Positions 51,930-61,533 of a DNA stretch of 64,000 nt are shown one piece after another (the first letter of the stretch is position 1; every line of letters starts with the position of its first letter). The notes under the pieces were generated by a model. It saw nothing but the letters and a program-made list of their open reading frames with translations. It ran no database searches and had not been told where the DNA came from. The position numbers were made by a program, and so were the translations under genes. This DNA is from DATLXH01 sp035576005 (GTDB lineage: Bacteria > Acidobacteriota > Thermoanaerobaculia > Gp7-AA8): contig DATLXH010000085.1 of assembly GCA_035576005.1 (NCBI GenBank), positions 24,276 to 88,275 of the forward strand, written 5' to 3'.

Positions 51930-52487
51930 ATGGCGATTGAAATTACCGGACGCAGTTACGAGGTACCCGATCAAATCCGGAAATTGATCAACACGAAGCT
52001 CGCCAGGATCACGAAGTACTTCGCTGATACCGCTGAGATCCGCTGCGTTTTGAGCGTTGAGAAATACCGTCATCTCTGTGAGATCGTTGTCCACGGCAAA
52101 GAATACGATCTGAAGGCCGGACAGGAAGCCGAGACGATGGAAGAGGCGGTTCAGCTTGCCGTCGATCACCTCAAGCTGCAGGGCCAGAAGCTGCACAGGA
52201 AAGCTCGCAGCCAGCACCGGCGTCAGCAGAAGGCCCAGACGGACGAATGGACCGTGCAGGTACTCGAGCGCGATAACCTTCGCAACGAGGAGCCACCGCC
52301 GGCAACGCCTCGGATCATCCAGACCAGCCATCTGCCAATTCGCCCGATGTCGATCGAGCAGGCAGCCTTGATTCTCGATGACTCACGGAACGAATTCATC
52401 GTTTTTCGCGACCTCGACACCGACAAAGTCACGGTGCTGTACAGGCGGCGCGACAACAATTTCGGGATGATCGCTCCAGAATTCTGA
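51930..52487 (+). CDS. hpf: Ribosome hibernation-promoting factor, long form
   Basis: A 185-residue long HPF. The N-terminal S30AE domain (about 1-100) is close to the preceding gene; the C-terminal domain (about 130-185; HLPIRPMSIEQAALILDDSR ... RDLDTDKVTVLYRRRDNNFG) is the ribosome-dimerising domain. A long HPF makes 100S ribosomes on its own, so two adjacent hpf genes with different forms are unusual. Confidence 0.93.
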   Translation: MAIEITGRSYEVPDQIRKLINTKLARITKYFADTAEIRCVLSVEKYRHLCEIVVHGKEYDLKAGQEAETMEEAVQLAVDHLKLQGQKLHRKARSQHRRQQKAQTDEWTVQVLERDNLRNEEPPPATPRIIQTSHLPIRPMSIEQAALILDDSRNEFIVFRDLDTDKVTVLYRRRDNNFGMIAPEF

Positions 52488-52558
52488 GTCGCTTCGTGTT
52501 CTTGAAGTTGTACAGTGATGCGCATCAGGGCTGGTCCGGCGAACCGGTAAAACGATCG

Positions 52559-53635
52559 ATGAACCGCGAAGACTTCCTTCAGACCCCAGTCCAGAGCCTC
52601 CTGTCCTCTGAGCTCGCAGACCTCGATATGGTGCTGGTCACGGGCAGTGACGGGCTCGATCGGACGATCCTGCGGCCGCGGGTGCAGAAGCCGGGGCTCG
52701 CCTTTGCTGGTTACTACGAGTACATCAAGCCGGGACGGGTACAAATCATCGGCGAGTCAGAAACCAAGTACCTCGGCGGATTGCCGCCAAGGCTGCGTGA
52801 GAAGCGGATCCGGGACGTCGCAGCTCTCGACGTTTCGTGCTTTGTCGTCACAAAGGGCATCACTCCTCTCGAGGAGTTGAGAAAGGAGTGTGAGAACCGG
52901 TCAGTTCCGCTCTTCAGCACGAGTGCCGCTTCATCCCACACAATCATCCGGATTACTTACTTCCTCGAAGAATCGATGGCTCCACGTGCAACCCTGCACG
53001 CCGGCCTTCTGGATGTGTCGGGAATCGGAGTTCTGCTCATCGGTGACAGCGGCATCGGTAAAAGCGAGTGTGCTCTCGATCTCGTTTACCGTGGTCACCG
53101 GTTGATCGCAGACGACATGGTGATCGTACGTCGTCATCCGAATGACGTCCTGATCGGCTACACATCGGAAGTGCTCGCACACCACATGGAGTTGCGGGGA
53201 ATCGGGATCATCAGCATCAAGGATCTTTTCGGGGTTTCTTCGACACGCGATGTAAAGCCCATAGACCTGGTAGTGAAACTGGAAAAGTGGGTCGAAGGGG
53301 CTGAATACGACCGACTGGGACTCATCGAAGAAAAGTACGAATGCCTCGGTGTGAGCAAACCATACGTCAGGCTCCCCGTCGCTTCAGGAAGGAATCTCGC
53401 TTTGCTGGTAGAGATCGCAGCACGTAACTACCTCATGAAGCTTCAGGGCTATCATTCCGCCGAGGATTTTGCGAAACAACTGGACGACCGGATCTCAGGT
53501 CAGACAGGCAGCGGAGCGGACCCTTCACCGCGGACCGTTTCCGTCAATGCCGCGTCGACGATCATTCCCGAGATGCGCAATACGCAACAGAGATTGATTA
53601 CCGAGCCATCAATTGCACCGCGTAAACCATCATGA
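52559..53635 (+). CDS. hprK: HPr kinase/phosphorylase
   Basis: A 358-residue HprK: Walker A GDSGIGKSE (162-170), ADDMVIVRR, HHMELRGIGIISIKDLFG and the conserved family end near 300; the last 40 residues are an unstructured tail. It phosphorylates HPr on Ser46 according to metabolite levels. ATG 52559 is chosen; a GTG 21 codons earlier is possible. Its stop overlaps the rapZ start. Confidence 0.95.
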   Translation: MNREDFLQTPVQSLLSSELADLDMVLVTGSDGLDRTILRPRVQKPGLAFAGYYEYIKPGRVQIIGESETKYLGGLPPRLREKRIRDVAALDVSCFVVTKGITPLEELRKECENRSVPLFSTSAASSHTIIRITYFLEESMAPRATLHAGLLDVSGIGVLLIGDSGIGKSECALDLVYRGHRLIADDMVIVRRHPNDVLIGYTSEVLAHHMELRGIGIISIKDLFGVSSTRDVKPIDLVVKLEKWVEGAEYDRLGLIEEKYECLGVSKPYVRLPVASGRNLALLVEIAARNYLMKLQGYHSAEDFAKQLDDRISGQTGSGADPSPRTVSVNAASTIIPEMRNTQQRLITEPSIAPRKPS

Positions 53636-54501
53636 AGAAACCCCCAGAGCATCTGGTAATCATCACGGGACTGAGCGGCTCCGGAAAGAGCTACGTCCAG
53701 AGCACGATGGAGGACCTGGGCTTTTACTGCGTTGATAACCTTCCGATAGCGCTCATTGAGCCCTTTCTGGAAGATGTGACGACCCGGGGAGGACAGACGC
53801 ACGTCGGGATCGTTGCAGACGTGCGGACGCATGACTTCGCGACCATTTTCCCGTCGCTCTTCGCGGGCAGAATCCGTGAGCTCGTCCCGAACGCTGCGCT
53901 GATCTTCCTCGAGGCGACGGATGAGGTGCTGGCGCGTCGCTTTTCCGAGACGAGGCGGCCACATCCTTTTGGCCACGACCGTCCGCTGCCGGATGCAATC
54001 CGAGCGGAACGTTCGGCACTCGAGGACGTGAAAGCGCTGGCGAACATGGTGCTGGACACGTCGCAGTTCTCCGTGCATGAGCTCAAGGGCCAGATCATCA
54101 GGCGGTTCGAGCTGCAGAACGCTCCTTCGTCTCTGCTGGTCACCATCATCACGTTCGGCTTCAAGTACGCGGCTCCCTACAACCTCGATCTTCTTTTCGA
54201 CGTGAGGTTCCTACCCAATCCGCATTTCATCGATGCTCTGCGTCCGAAGACAGGAAAAGATCCGGAGATCGTGGCCTACCTCGAGGCGCAGCCGGAATAC
54301 CGGAACTTCGTCACCAGGCTGAGCGACTTCGTCGGTTACCTTGTGCCGCAGTACGAGAAAGAGATGAAGAGCTATCTGACGATTGGCGTCGGTTGTACCG
54401 GAGGTCGCCATCGCTCGGTCGCCATTGGCGAGCGACTGGCTCGCGAGCTGGGGGAGAGTGGATACTCTGTCGAGATTGTTCATCGCGACTGCAGCCGTTG
54501 A
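53632..54501 (+). CDS. rapZ: RNase adapter RapZ
   Basis: A 289-residue P-loop protein: GLSGSGKS (13-20), FYCVDNLPIALIEPF, FLEATDEVLARRFSETRRPHP, and a C-terminal SIGVGCTGGRHRSVAI. RapZ targets small RNAs to RNase E in E. coli; in other lineages it acts on PTS-linked regulation. It is in the classical rpoN-hpf-hprK-rapZ-PTS order. ATG overlaps hprK. Confidence 0.95.
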   Translation: MKKPPEHLVIITGLSGSGKSYVQSTMEDLGFYCVDNLPIALIEPFLEDVTTRGGQTHVGIVADVRTHDFATIFPSLFAGRIRELVPNAALIFLEATDEVLARRFSETRRPHPFGHDRPLPDAIRAERSALEDVKALANMVLDTSQFSVHELKGQIIRRFELQNAPSSLLVTIITFGFKYAAPYNLDLLFDVRFLPNPHFIDALRPKTGKDPEIVAYLEAQPEYRNFVTRLSDFVGYLVPQYEKEMKSYLTIGVGCTGGRHRSVAIGERLARELGESGYSVEIVHRDCSR

Positions 54502-54625
54502 CAGCGATGAGAAACCGTCTGGAAACAATCATGGTGAACAGTGACCCCGCTTTCCTCTCTCGAACTGCGGTGCGGACGGTAGAGCATGCGACTTCACCGC
54601 GTCACTCGGGGGACGCGCTACCCTC

Positions 54626-55072
54626 ATGCCGGAGCTCGAATTGATCGCCGGGTTGATCGTCTCTCATGGCCATCTTGCCCATGAACTTCTCAAGGCGGCC
54701 GAGACAATCGAAGACAATCAGAGGACTCTCGACGGCATCGAGGCCGTGTCTCTCGAGTGGAGCGATACCGTCGAGCAGTCGCGGGAGAAGATCCAGCAGG
54801 CACTCGGACGGTTCGCGGACTACCAGGGCGTCATCATTTTCACCGACATGTTTGGCGGCACTCCCAGCAACATCAGCCTGTCGTTCTTCGAGAAAGACAG
54901 AGTGGAGATCGTGACTGGCGTGAATCTGCCGATGATCCTGAAATTCGCCTCTCTGCAGGGACATTCGGGAGACCTCATTTCGGTCGCCCACATGATCCGG
55001 GAGAAGGGATCAAAATCGATTCGCGTCGCGTCCGATTTACTGGCAACTGAATCCGTCGAACCGGGAGCCTGA
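54626..55072 (+). CDS. PTS EIIA component, mannose class
   Basis: A 148-residue EIIA (EIIA-Man type): phospho-accepting H14 in GLIVSHGHLAHEL, then FTDMFGGTPSNISLSF. There is no EIIB, EIIC or EIID gene nearby, so it probably serves regulation. 124 bases after rapZ. Confidence 0.88.
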   Translation: MPELELIAGLIVSHGHLAHELLKAAETIEDNQRTLDGIEAVSLEWSDTVEQSREKIQQALGRFADYQGVIIFTDMFGGTPSNISLSFFEKDRVEIVTGVNLPMILKFASLQGHSGDLISVAHMIREKGSKSIRVASDLLATESVEPGA

Positions 55073-55075
55073 CAC

Positions 55076-55345
55076 GTGGTATCCAAAGAGATCGAAATTA
55101 TCAACAAGCTCGGACTTCACGCTCGCGCGGCGGCCAAGCTCGTCCACACATCGGCGCGTTTTTCTTCAACGATCAAGGTGCGGAAAGGCCATGAGGAAGT
55201 GGATGGCAAGAGCATCCTTGGCATCCTGCTGCTAGCCGCAGCGCGCGGCACCTGCATCACGGTCACTGCTCAGGGAGCCGATGAGGCGGAAGCTCTGGCG
55301 GCTCTGCAGGATCTGATCGGACGCAAATTCGATGAAGTAGAATGA
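55076..55345 (+). CDS. ptsH: Phosphocarrier protein HPr
   Basis: An 89-residue HPr: H15 in NKLGLHARAAAKLV takes phosphate from enzyme I, and S46 in VDGKSILGILLL is the HprK site. GTG start, 3 bases after EIIA. The presence of both residues shows dual control by EI and HprK. Confidence 0.96.
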   Translation: MVSKEIEIINKLGLHARAAAKLVHTSARFSSTIKVRKGHEEVDGKSILGILLLAAARGTCITVTAQGADEAEALAALQDLIGRKFDEVE

Positions 55346-55348
55346 ACT

Positions 55349-57154
55349 GTGATTTTCTCGCGCGGAAAAGCCCGATCGAGCGACGTCCATTCCGAGATCA
55401 GGACCTATAAGGGAATCGGCGTCTCCCCAGGTATTGCGATCGGCCGCGCCCTGCTGGTCGAGACTGAAGTGGCGTCGGCCTATCGCGTCCCGATCAAGAG
55501 CGGGGAGGTGGAGCGGGAAGTTCTCCGGTTCCGAGAGGCACTCGGCAAAACCACGGATGACCTCAAAGTCCTTCGCCAGACGGTGAGTCGTTCCATGGGC
55601 GAGGAGTACGCCTCCATCTTTGACGCTCACGCAATGATCGCGAGCGACCCTTCCTTTGCCGACAAGGTCATCCAGAAGATCGAGTCCGAAGAGGTCAATG
55701 CAGAGTGGGCCGTCTCCGAAGTCCGTGAAGAGCTCGAGGCACGATTCGGTAGCTTCGACAATGAGTATCTTCGCGACCGCGGAGCGGACATCAAAGATGT
55801 CGGCGACAGCGTCCTCAAAAATCTTCTGGGCATTGCACATCACGACCTGTCAGAAATTGAGAACGACGTCGTTGTCATCACCGATGACCTGACGCCCTCG
55901 GATGCAGTCCGATTCAACCGTCGACCTGTCGTGGCCTTCGTCACCGAAACGGGAGGCCGAACCTCACATACCTCAATCATCGCGAAATCCGTCTTCATGC
56001 CGGCAGTGATCGGCGTGCCTCGCCTGACCGAGATCGTCGACAACGAAGAGCTCATCATCGTTGATGGCTACGAAGGAACCATCGTCGTCAACCCGACGCC
56101 CGCGCTGGTTCAGGAGTATCTCAGCCGCGTCTCGAGACACGAGGAATACGAAGAACAGCTCCTCAAGAACAGGACTCTGCGAGCCACCACGAAGGATAAG
56201 AGAAGGGTCTCGCTTCAAGCGAACATCGAGCTGATCGAAGAGATCGGCGATGCGAAAAAGTACGGGGCGGAAGGGATCGGACTCTATCGCTCCGAGTTTC
56301 TATACATATCGAAAAGCCCTCAGCTGCCGACTGAAGAAGACCATCTGGCCGTTTATCGAGCTCTTGCCGAGGCCGCGGCTCCCAACTGGTGCGTAATCCG
56401 GACGTTCGATCTCGGAGGCAAAGACCTCGCGCGGGAGATCATGGGGAGCAAGGAAGATAACCCTGTCCTTGGACTTCGCGCTTTGAGGCTGTGCATGAAG
56501 CACCGCGACATGTTCAGGATTCAGCTTCGGGCGCTGCTCCGGGCTTCAGCGTTTGGAAAGCTCAAGATCATGTTTCCTCTCGTGTCGGGAATCCAGGAGC
56601 TCAGGCAGGTGAAGTCTCTGGTTCGCGAGATCCAGGGGGAGTTGACCCAGGAGGGAATCGCATACAACCAGGATCTCGAGTTCGGGATCATGATCGAAGT
56701 CCCGTCCGCCGCGATCATTGCCGACCTGCTGGCCGTCGAGGCCGACTTCTTTGCGATCGGCACCAATGACCTCATTCAGTACTCTCTCGCGATCGACCGC
56801 TCGAACGAGAACGTCAGCTACCTCTATGAGCCACTCCACCCTGCACTCCTCAGACTGATCAAGTTCGTGATTGATTCCGGGAAGAAGGCGGGGATCCCGG
56901 TCTCGATGTGCGGTGAGATGGCGTCTGATCCTTTATCGGCCATCGTTCTGCTGGGCCTCGGACTCGAAATTTTTTCGATGAATCCTTCATCGATCCCAGT
57001 CATCAAGAACGTGATTCGGTCCCTGCGATACAAGGAATGCAAGAGGATTGCGACTATCGCCCTGACGAAGCCGACTGCGCAGGAGATTGAGGAGTTCGTG
57101 ATTGAGAGTGTCGCGATGCGGCTTCCTGGAGGTTTGATCACAACGGTTTCATGA
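55349..57154 (+). CDS. ptsI: Phosphoenolpyruvate-protein phosphotransferase (enzyme I)
   Basis: A 601-residue enzyme I: active-site H207 (GGRTSHTSIIAKS), the PEP-binding C-terminal domain with IGLYRSEFLYI, RTFDLGGKD, GLRALRLC, IMIEVPSAAI and SMCGEMASDP. It passes phosphate from PEP to HPr. GTG start, 3 bases after ptsH. Together with EIIA it forms a regulatory PTS. Confidence 0.97.
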   Translation: MIFSRGKARSSDVHSEIRTYKGIGVSPGIAIGRALLVETEVASAYRVPIKSGEVEREVLRFREALGKTTDDLKVLRQTVSRSMGEEYASIFDAHAMIASDPSFADKVIQKIESEEVNAEWAVSEVREELEARFGSFDNEYLRDRGADIKDVGDSVLKNLLGIAHHDLSEIENDVVVITDDLTPSDAVRFNRRPVVAFVTETGGRTSHTSIIAKSVFMPAVIGVPRLTEIVDNEELIIVDGYEGTIVVNPTPALVQEYLSRVSRHEEYEEQLLKNRTLRATTKDKRRVSLQANIELIEEIGDAKKYGAEGIGLYRSEFLYISKSPQLPTEEDHLAVYRALAEAAAPNWCVIRTFDLGGKDLAREIMGSKEDNPVLGLRALRLCMKHRDMFRIQLRALLRASAFGKLKIMFPLVSGIQELRQVKSLVREIQGELTQEGIAYNQDLEFGIMIEVPSAAIIADLLAVEADFFAIGTNDLIQYSLAIDRSNENVSYLYEPLHPALLRLIKFVIDSGKKAGIPVSMCGEMASDPLSAIVLLGLGLEIFSMNPSSIPVIKNVIRSLRYKECKRIATIALTKPTAQEIEEFVIESVAMRLPGGLITTVS

Positions 57155-57201
57155 AGGGCGGGAGAATGACCCCACCTTCGTTGCTGTTGAAGGACCAGAC
57201 A

Positions 57202-57783
57202 ATGTTCACAGCCAGGTTCATCTCAGCTCTTCTTCTCTTCGCACTTCTCACCGGAGTGGGAGATGTCTCGGCTGCGCCCGAGCAGGCCTCTTCGAGTTCC
57301 GCGCCCCTGGTTAGAGACTCAGCCTCCCTTGTCGAGGCCGCAAAAAAGGGAAAGGCGAGAAAGAAGGGGAGCAAACCTGCAGTGAAGATTACGGATGCCG
57401 ATGTCAGAAAATCGTCCGGAGCTTTGACACTGCCCGCCGGCGTCGTGCCTGCGAAATCAACACAAGGGCCCAGGCCGGTAGCGCTCTCGGAAACCGAGCG
57501 TCTCGACGAAAAGAGAAAAGGCGCTGAACAGGCCCGGGCATTGGTCGCGAAGGCCAGCCTCGATGTAGCAGCCCTGGAACGCGAGCTGGCGCGGCTCGAG
57601 GACGACTACTACGCCGAGAATGACGCCGCCTATCGCGACGACGTACTCAGGAAGCGGTTCGAACAGACCAAACGACATCTCGACCGCTCGCGTCAAAGTC
57701 TCCACGATGCGCGAGAGAATCAGATGAAATTCGAGCCGCCCCCAGCTCCGTTAGCCGACGCCCCAGTTGAGCCGAATGGATAA
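57202..57783 (+). CDS. Hypothetical exported coiled-coil protein
   Basis: A 193-residue protein starting MFTARFISALLLFALLTGVG, a signal peptide, followed by an Ala/Lys-rich region and a coiled-coil helix (about 110-170; EQARALVAKASLDVAALERELARLED...). The 17 residues before MFT (from GTG/ATG 57151) look like leader. No family recognised. Overlaps the start of miaB by 8 bases. Confidence 0.6.
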   Translation: MFTARFISALLLFALLTGVGDVSAAPEQASSSSAPLVRDSASLVEAAKKGKARKKGSKPAVKITDADVRKSSGALTLPAGVVPAKSTQGPRPVALSETERLDEKRKGAEQARALVAKASLDVAALERELARLEDDYYAENDAAYRDDVLRKRFEQTKRHLDRSRQSLHDARENQMKFEPPPAPLADAPVEPNG

Positions 57784-59065
57784 CACCTTCTACATCGAGA
57801 CGTGGGGCTGTCAGATGAACGATCTCGATACGCAGCGCATCTCGGGACAGCTCAAGCTTCGTGGTTACCGGCGGGTAGAGAATCCCTCCGATGCCTCGCT
57901 TCTGATGCTCAATACCTGCAGCATCAGGGAGAAATCCGAGCACAAGGTGTTCACGCGGCTCGGCCAGTTGAGAACGGAGAAAGCGCGCGGAGCCCGTATC
58001 GGCGTCAGTGGCTGCGTCGCGCAACAGGAAGGCGAGGCAATCATCAAGCGTGCGCCCTACGTCGACTTCGTCATTGGTCCGGGCTCGATCGGCTATCTCG
58101 ATGAGGCTCTCGAGGGACGACAACGAGTCGTGATCGGCTTTCCGGAAGACCGGCGTTACGACTTTCTCTCACTTGACCGGCCCTCTGCGACTCGCGCACA
58201 GATCACGGTGGTGGAAGGCTGCAACAAGAACTGCACCTTCTGCATCGTCCCTACAACCCGAGGCCGAGAGGTGTCACGCACGTTTGCCTCCGTGCTCGAG
58301 GAAGCGGCGCATGCTGTCTCTTCGGGCCGGGTTGAGCTCGAACTGCTCGGTCAGACCGTGAACGCTTACCGCTGCCCGGCGGGAGGGCAAGACTTCGCAG
58401 ACCTTCTTGGTGCCGTGGCCGTGATCCCCGGAGTCAGAAGGGTCCGGTTCATGACATCGCATCCCGCCGAAATGAGCGCCCGCCTGATTGACGTGATGCG
58501 CGAGCAACCGACAGTCTCGCGCTACCTTCATCTTCCCGTCCAGTCGGGATCCAGCGCAGTGTTGAGGCGGATGAAGCGACTTTATACGCGGGAGAGATAT
58601 CTTGAGATCATCGCATCGATTCGGAGCAGCATTCCAGGCATGCAGTTCTCCACCGACGTGATCGTCGGATTTCCAGGAGAGACAGACGCCGATTTCCAGC
58701 AGACCCTGTCGTTGATGGCGACCGTTCGATTCGGGTCTCTGTTTGCCTTCAAATACTCACCCCGTCCCGGAACAGCCGCGCTGCGATTGGGCGCACCGGT
58801 CAGTGACGCCGTCGCTAGTGACAGGCTCGCGCAGGTTTTCGCTCTTCAGGAGAGCGTGCAGCAGGAAATCCTCCAGGGTTACACAGGGAAAACAGTGGAA
58901 GTGATGCATGAAGGTTTCAGCAAACATGACCCTTCGATTCTCACAGGGCGCACGGACGACAACTGGACGGTCAATTACTCAGGTGATCCTTCAACTCCTC
59001 CCGGCACGATGTTGCCTGTACGAATCGCCGAGGCCCGACACTACACATTGAGAGGGGAGGCCTGA
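57776..59065 (+). CDS. miaB: tRNA-2-methylthio-N6-dimethylallyladenosine synthase
   Basis: A 429-residue radical SAM methylthiotransferase: C12, C48 and C80 bind the second 4Fe-4S cluster (ETWGCQMNDLDTQR, NTCSIRE, SGCVAQQEG); C149-x3-C153-x2-C156 (CNKNCTFC) bind the SAM cluster; a C-terminal TRAM domain closes the protein. It methylthiolates i6A37 of tRNA. CQMN and TRAM favour MiaB over RimO. Confidence 0.95.
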   Translation: MDNTFYIETWGCQMNDLDTQRISGQLKLRGYRRVENPSDASLLMLNTCSIREKSEHKVFTRLGQLRTEKARGARIGVSGCVAQQEGEAIIKRAPYVDFVIGPGSIGYLDEALEGRQRVVIGFPEDRRYDFLSLDRPSATRAQITVVEGCNKNCTFCIVPTTRGREVSRTFASVLEEAAHAVSSGRVELELLGQTVNAYRCPAGGQDFADLLGAVAVIPGVRRVRFMTSHPAEMSARLIDVMREQPTVSRYLHLPVQSGSSAVLRRMKRLYTRERYLEIIASIRSSIPGMQFSTDVIVGFPGETDADFQQTLSLMATVRFGSLFAFKYSPRPGTAALRLGAPVSDAVASDRLAQVFALQESVQQEILQGYTGKTVEVMHEGFSKHDPSILTGRTDDNWTVNYSGDPSTPPGTMLPVRIAEARHYTLRGEA

Positions 59066-59066
59066 A

Positions 59067-59552
59067 TTGAGCGTACTGGTCCCTATGACGATCAAAGGGT
59101 TGATGCTCGACCCGATATCGAATGCACCGATCGTCGTGCTAAAAGACGGAGACGAGAAAATCTTCCTGCCCATCTGGGTCGGAATCTTCGAGGCCAACGC
59201 CATCGCATTGCAACTCGAGCACGTCGAGACGCCGCGCCCGATGACGCACGACCTTCTGAGGAACGTCTTCCAGCATGTTGACGCTACGGTCAAACGTGTC
59301 GTCATCAGCGAACTGAAGGAGAGCACTTTCTATGCTCTGATCCAGGTCTTCCAGCAGGGTCGCATCATCGAGATCGACGCCCGTCCCAGTGACGCTCTGG
59401 CGATCGCACTCCGCACCGATGCTCCAATTTTCGTCGAGCAGGCGGTGCTCGATCAGGCGCAGACCATCTCTCCGGAGGAAACAAAGGAAGATCGCCTGAA
59501 GAAGTGGCTGGAAGAGACCGACCTCGACGACCTCGGCAAGTACAAGATGTAA
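59067..59552 (+). CDS. DUF151/bifunctional nuclease family protein
   Basis: A 161-residue protein: LMLDPISNAPIVVLKD, LPIWVGIFEANAIALQLE, RPMTHDLL and DARPSDALAIALR are the conserved motifs of the BFN/DUF151 family, which includes a plant bifunctional nuclease. Its bacterial role is unknown. TTG start, 2 bases after miaB. Confidence 0.9.
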   Translation: MSVLVPMTIKGLMLDPISNAPIVVLKDGDEKIFLPIWVGIFEANAIALQLEHVETPRPMTHDLLRNVFQHVDATVKRVVISELKESTFYALIQVFQQGRIIEIDARPSDALAIALRTDAPIFVEQAVLDQAQTISPEETKEDRLKKWLEETDLDDLGKYKM

Positions 59553-59569
59553 TTTGCCGGGGAAACCTC

Positions 59570-59671
59570 TTCGTGTAGCGCAGGCGTCCCGCCTGCCGTT
59601 GTGCGGGGCCGGCGCACGTGGACCCACAAGCGACGAGACGAAAGGCAGGCGGGACGCCTGCGCTGCACGAA
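59570..59671. repeat. Element C: inverted-repeat element before parA
   Basis: 102 bp with inverted ends of 31 bases (TTCGTGTAGCGCAGGCGTCC at the left) with two mismatches; the ends contain GGCAGGCGGGACGCCTGC, itself palindromic. No coding capacity. Confidence 0.85.
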
Positions 59672-59721
59672 GCGAATCGCATTGACCGCGCAGGAAGCAC
59701 TCCCTACAATCGAGCCATCAA

Positions 59722-60477
59722 ATGATCATCACGGTAGCGAATCAGAAGGGTGGTGTCGGCAAAACGACAACCGCCATCAACCTGGCTGCAGCTGTTGCAA
59801 ACAAAGGGCTTAAGACCCTGCTCATCGACTTGGACCCGCAGGGGAACTCTACGATGAGTTATGTCGATCCACGGTCAGTCACGAGCTCCATGTTCGATGT
59901 CATGGTGTCCGAGGCGATGCCTTTCGAGCAGGTTGTGATTGCGACGCCGGTCGAGCATCTTTTTCTGGCCCCTTCCCGCATCGCTCTGGCAAAGCTCGAG
60001 TCCAAATTGATCGGGGAGATCGACGGCCCATTCCGCTTGAAAGACAAAATCGAGAAGGCGTCCCGTGAGTACGATTACATCTTCATTGACACCCCGCCGA
60101 CGCTGGGGATGATCACCGTAAACGCACTGGTAGCCTCCACGCACGTCCTGGTGCCGATCCAGTCGTCGTACTTTGCACTCGAGGGAACCGACGATCTGCT
60201 CGAAACGATCGACAAGATCAAGGCCCGCCCGAATCCGAATCTTCAGTTACTTGGAGTCGTCATCACGATGCACGACAAGAGGACGACTCTTGCCAAAGAT
60301 ATCCTCGATCAGATCAGGCAGGTCTTCGGAGAGAGGCTGTTTCAGACCACCATCACGAAATCGATTCGGCTCGAGGAGAGCCCGGCTTACAAGGAGTCGA
60401 TTTTCAGCTTCGCGCCAAAGTCCAGCGGCGCCATGGAGTATTACTCGCTCTCGGAAGAGATTCTGGCGAGAGTTTGA
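59722..60477 (+). CDS. parA: Chromosome partitioning ATPase ParA/Soj
   Basis: A 251-residue ParA: deviant Walker A KGGVGKTTT with signature K9 and K14, DLDPQGNSTMS, DTPPTLGMITVNAL. It drives chromosome origin segregation with ParB (next gene). Confidence 0.95.
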   Translation: MIITVANQKGGVGKTTTAINLAAAVANKGLKTLLIDLDPQGNSTMSYVDPRSVTSSMFDVMVSEAMPFEQVVIATPVEHLFLAPSRIALAKLESKLIGEIDGPFRLKDKIEKASREYDYIFIDTPPTLGMITVNALVASTHVLVPIQSSYFALEGTDDLLETIDKIKARPNPNLQLLGVVITMHDKRTTLAKDILDQIRQVFGERLFQTTITKSIRLEESPAYKESIFSFAPKSSGAMEYYSLSEEILARV

Positions 60478-60485
60478 GAGGAGAT

Positions 60486-61316
60486 ATGAGAAAAGGACTA
60501 CCGGAAAGGGCCAGGATGAGGCACGACGCCCACTTCGTCGACGAGCTTGCCACACGATCTTCCGCGGCCATTGGGTCGATGGTCCCGATTCAGTTGATCG
60601 AGCCAAACCCGGAGCAGCCGCGAACCAGTCTCGGGAATCTCGAGGAACTGACAGCATCGGTTCGCGAGAAAGGAATTCTCGAGCCCATTCTGATCCGGCC
60701 CAGAGGGAACGGTCGCTATCAGATCATTTCCGGTGAGCGACGATTCAGGGCCGCAACGGCCGCCGGCTTGCTGGAAGTTCCGGCCATCGAGCTCGATGTG
60801 GATGACAACGAGACACTCGAGATCGCGCTCATCGAGAACATTCAGAGGAAAGACCTCACTCCTTTTGAGGAGGCCGAAGGGTTCCAGGCGCTCCAGCAAA
60901 GGTTTGGCTACACGCACGAGAAGATTTCACAGATGCTGGGGAAGTCGCGAACCACGATCACGGAAACGCTCCAGCTCAATGAGATTCCCGATCGCATCAA
61001 GGTTCTCTGTCGTGAAGCCGGGCTCTCCAGCAAGTCTTCCCTGGTCCAGATCTCCCGAGCCCCGAACGAGGCGGCCATGGAAGAGGCGGTCAGGAGGCTG
61101 GCCTCGGGCGACATGACGAGGAGCGAGCTGCGGAAACAGACTTCGGTCAGGCTTGAAGCCGCGAGGGCCGGTCGACCGAAAAACTTCAAGTATGAATTGA
61201 AGGATCGCAATCTGCCGTTTCGATTCAACATGACCTTCAAGAAATCGAGCGTGGACCGTCCCGAGATCATTCAGGCACTGCGTGACGTGATCGAGCGCCT
61301 CGAAAAAGACGAATAG
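60486..61316 (+). CDS. parB: Chromosome partitioning protein ParB
   Basis: A 276-residue ParB/Spo0J: IEPNPEQPRTSLGNLEELTA, the CTP-binding GERRFRAA and IENIQRKDLTPFEEAEG, then the helix-turn-helix KISQMLGKSRTTITETLQL. It binds parS sites (not seen in the window). Start at ATG 60486 after GAGAGGAGAT; the ParA stop is at 60477. Confidence 0.94.
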   Translation: MRKGLPERARMRHDAHFVDELATRSSAAIGSMVPIQLIEPNPEQPRTSLGNLEELTASVREKGILEPILIRPRGNGRYQIISGERRFRAATAAGLLEVPAIELDVDDNETLEIALIENIQRKDLTPFEEAEGFQALQQRFGYTHEKISQMLGKSRTTITETLQLNEIPDRIKVLCREAGLSSKSSLVQISRAPNEAAMEEAVRRLASGDMTRSELRKQTSVRLEAARAGRPKNFKYELKDRNLPFRFNMTFKKSSVDRPEIIQALRDVIERLEKDE

Positions 61317-61533
61317 CCCGACGCCTGTGCGTTGCTGCCGCGGGGCGGGCAGGAAACCGGCTAGTTCTGCGTTGCGGGCGGAGTTCTTCTTTCGGTGGAT
61401 GGCATAATTGGACATAATATATCTTATAGGACTCTGTGGAAATGCCCATGGAGCCCCCTGTTTGCGTCACTTCGATCCCTCTCGAAACTCGCTTCCTGTT
61501 CAAAATCCCTCCCACTGACGATAATCACTGAAG

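Noticed and set aside
61390..61430. AT-rich promoter ahead of the lptF-lptG gene
   Set aside because: CATAAT and TTATAG hexamers are present, but I could not find a -35 at a proper distance.
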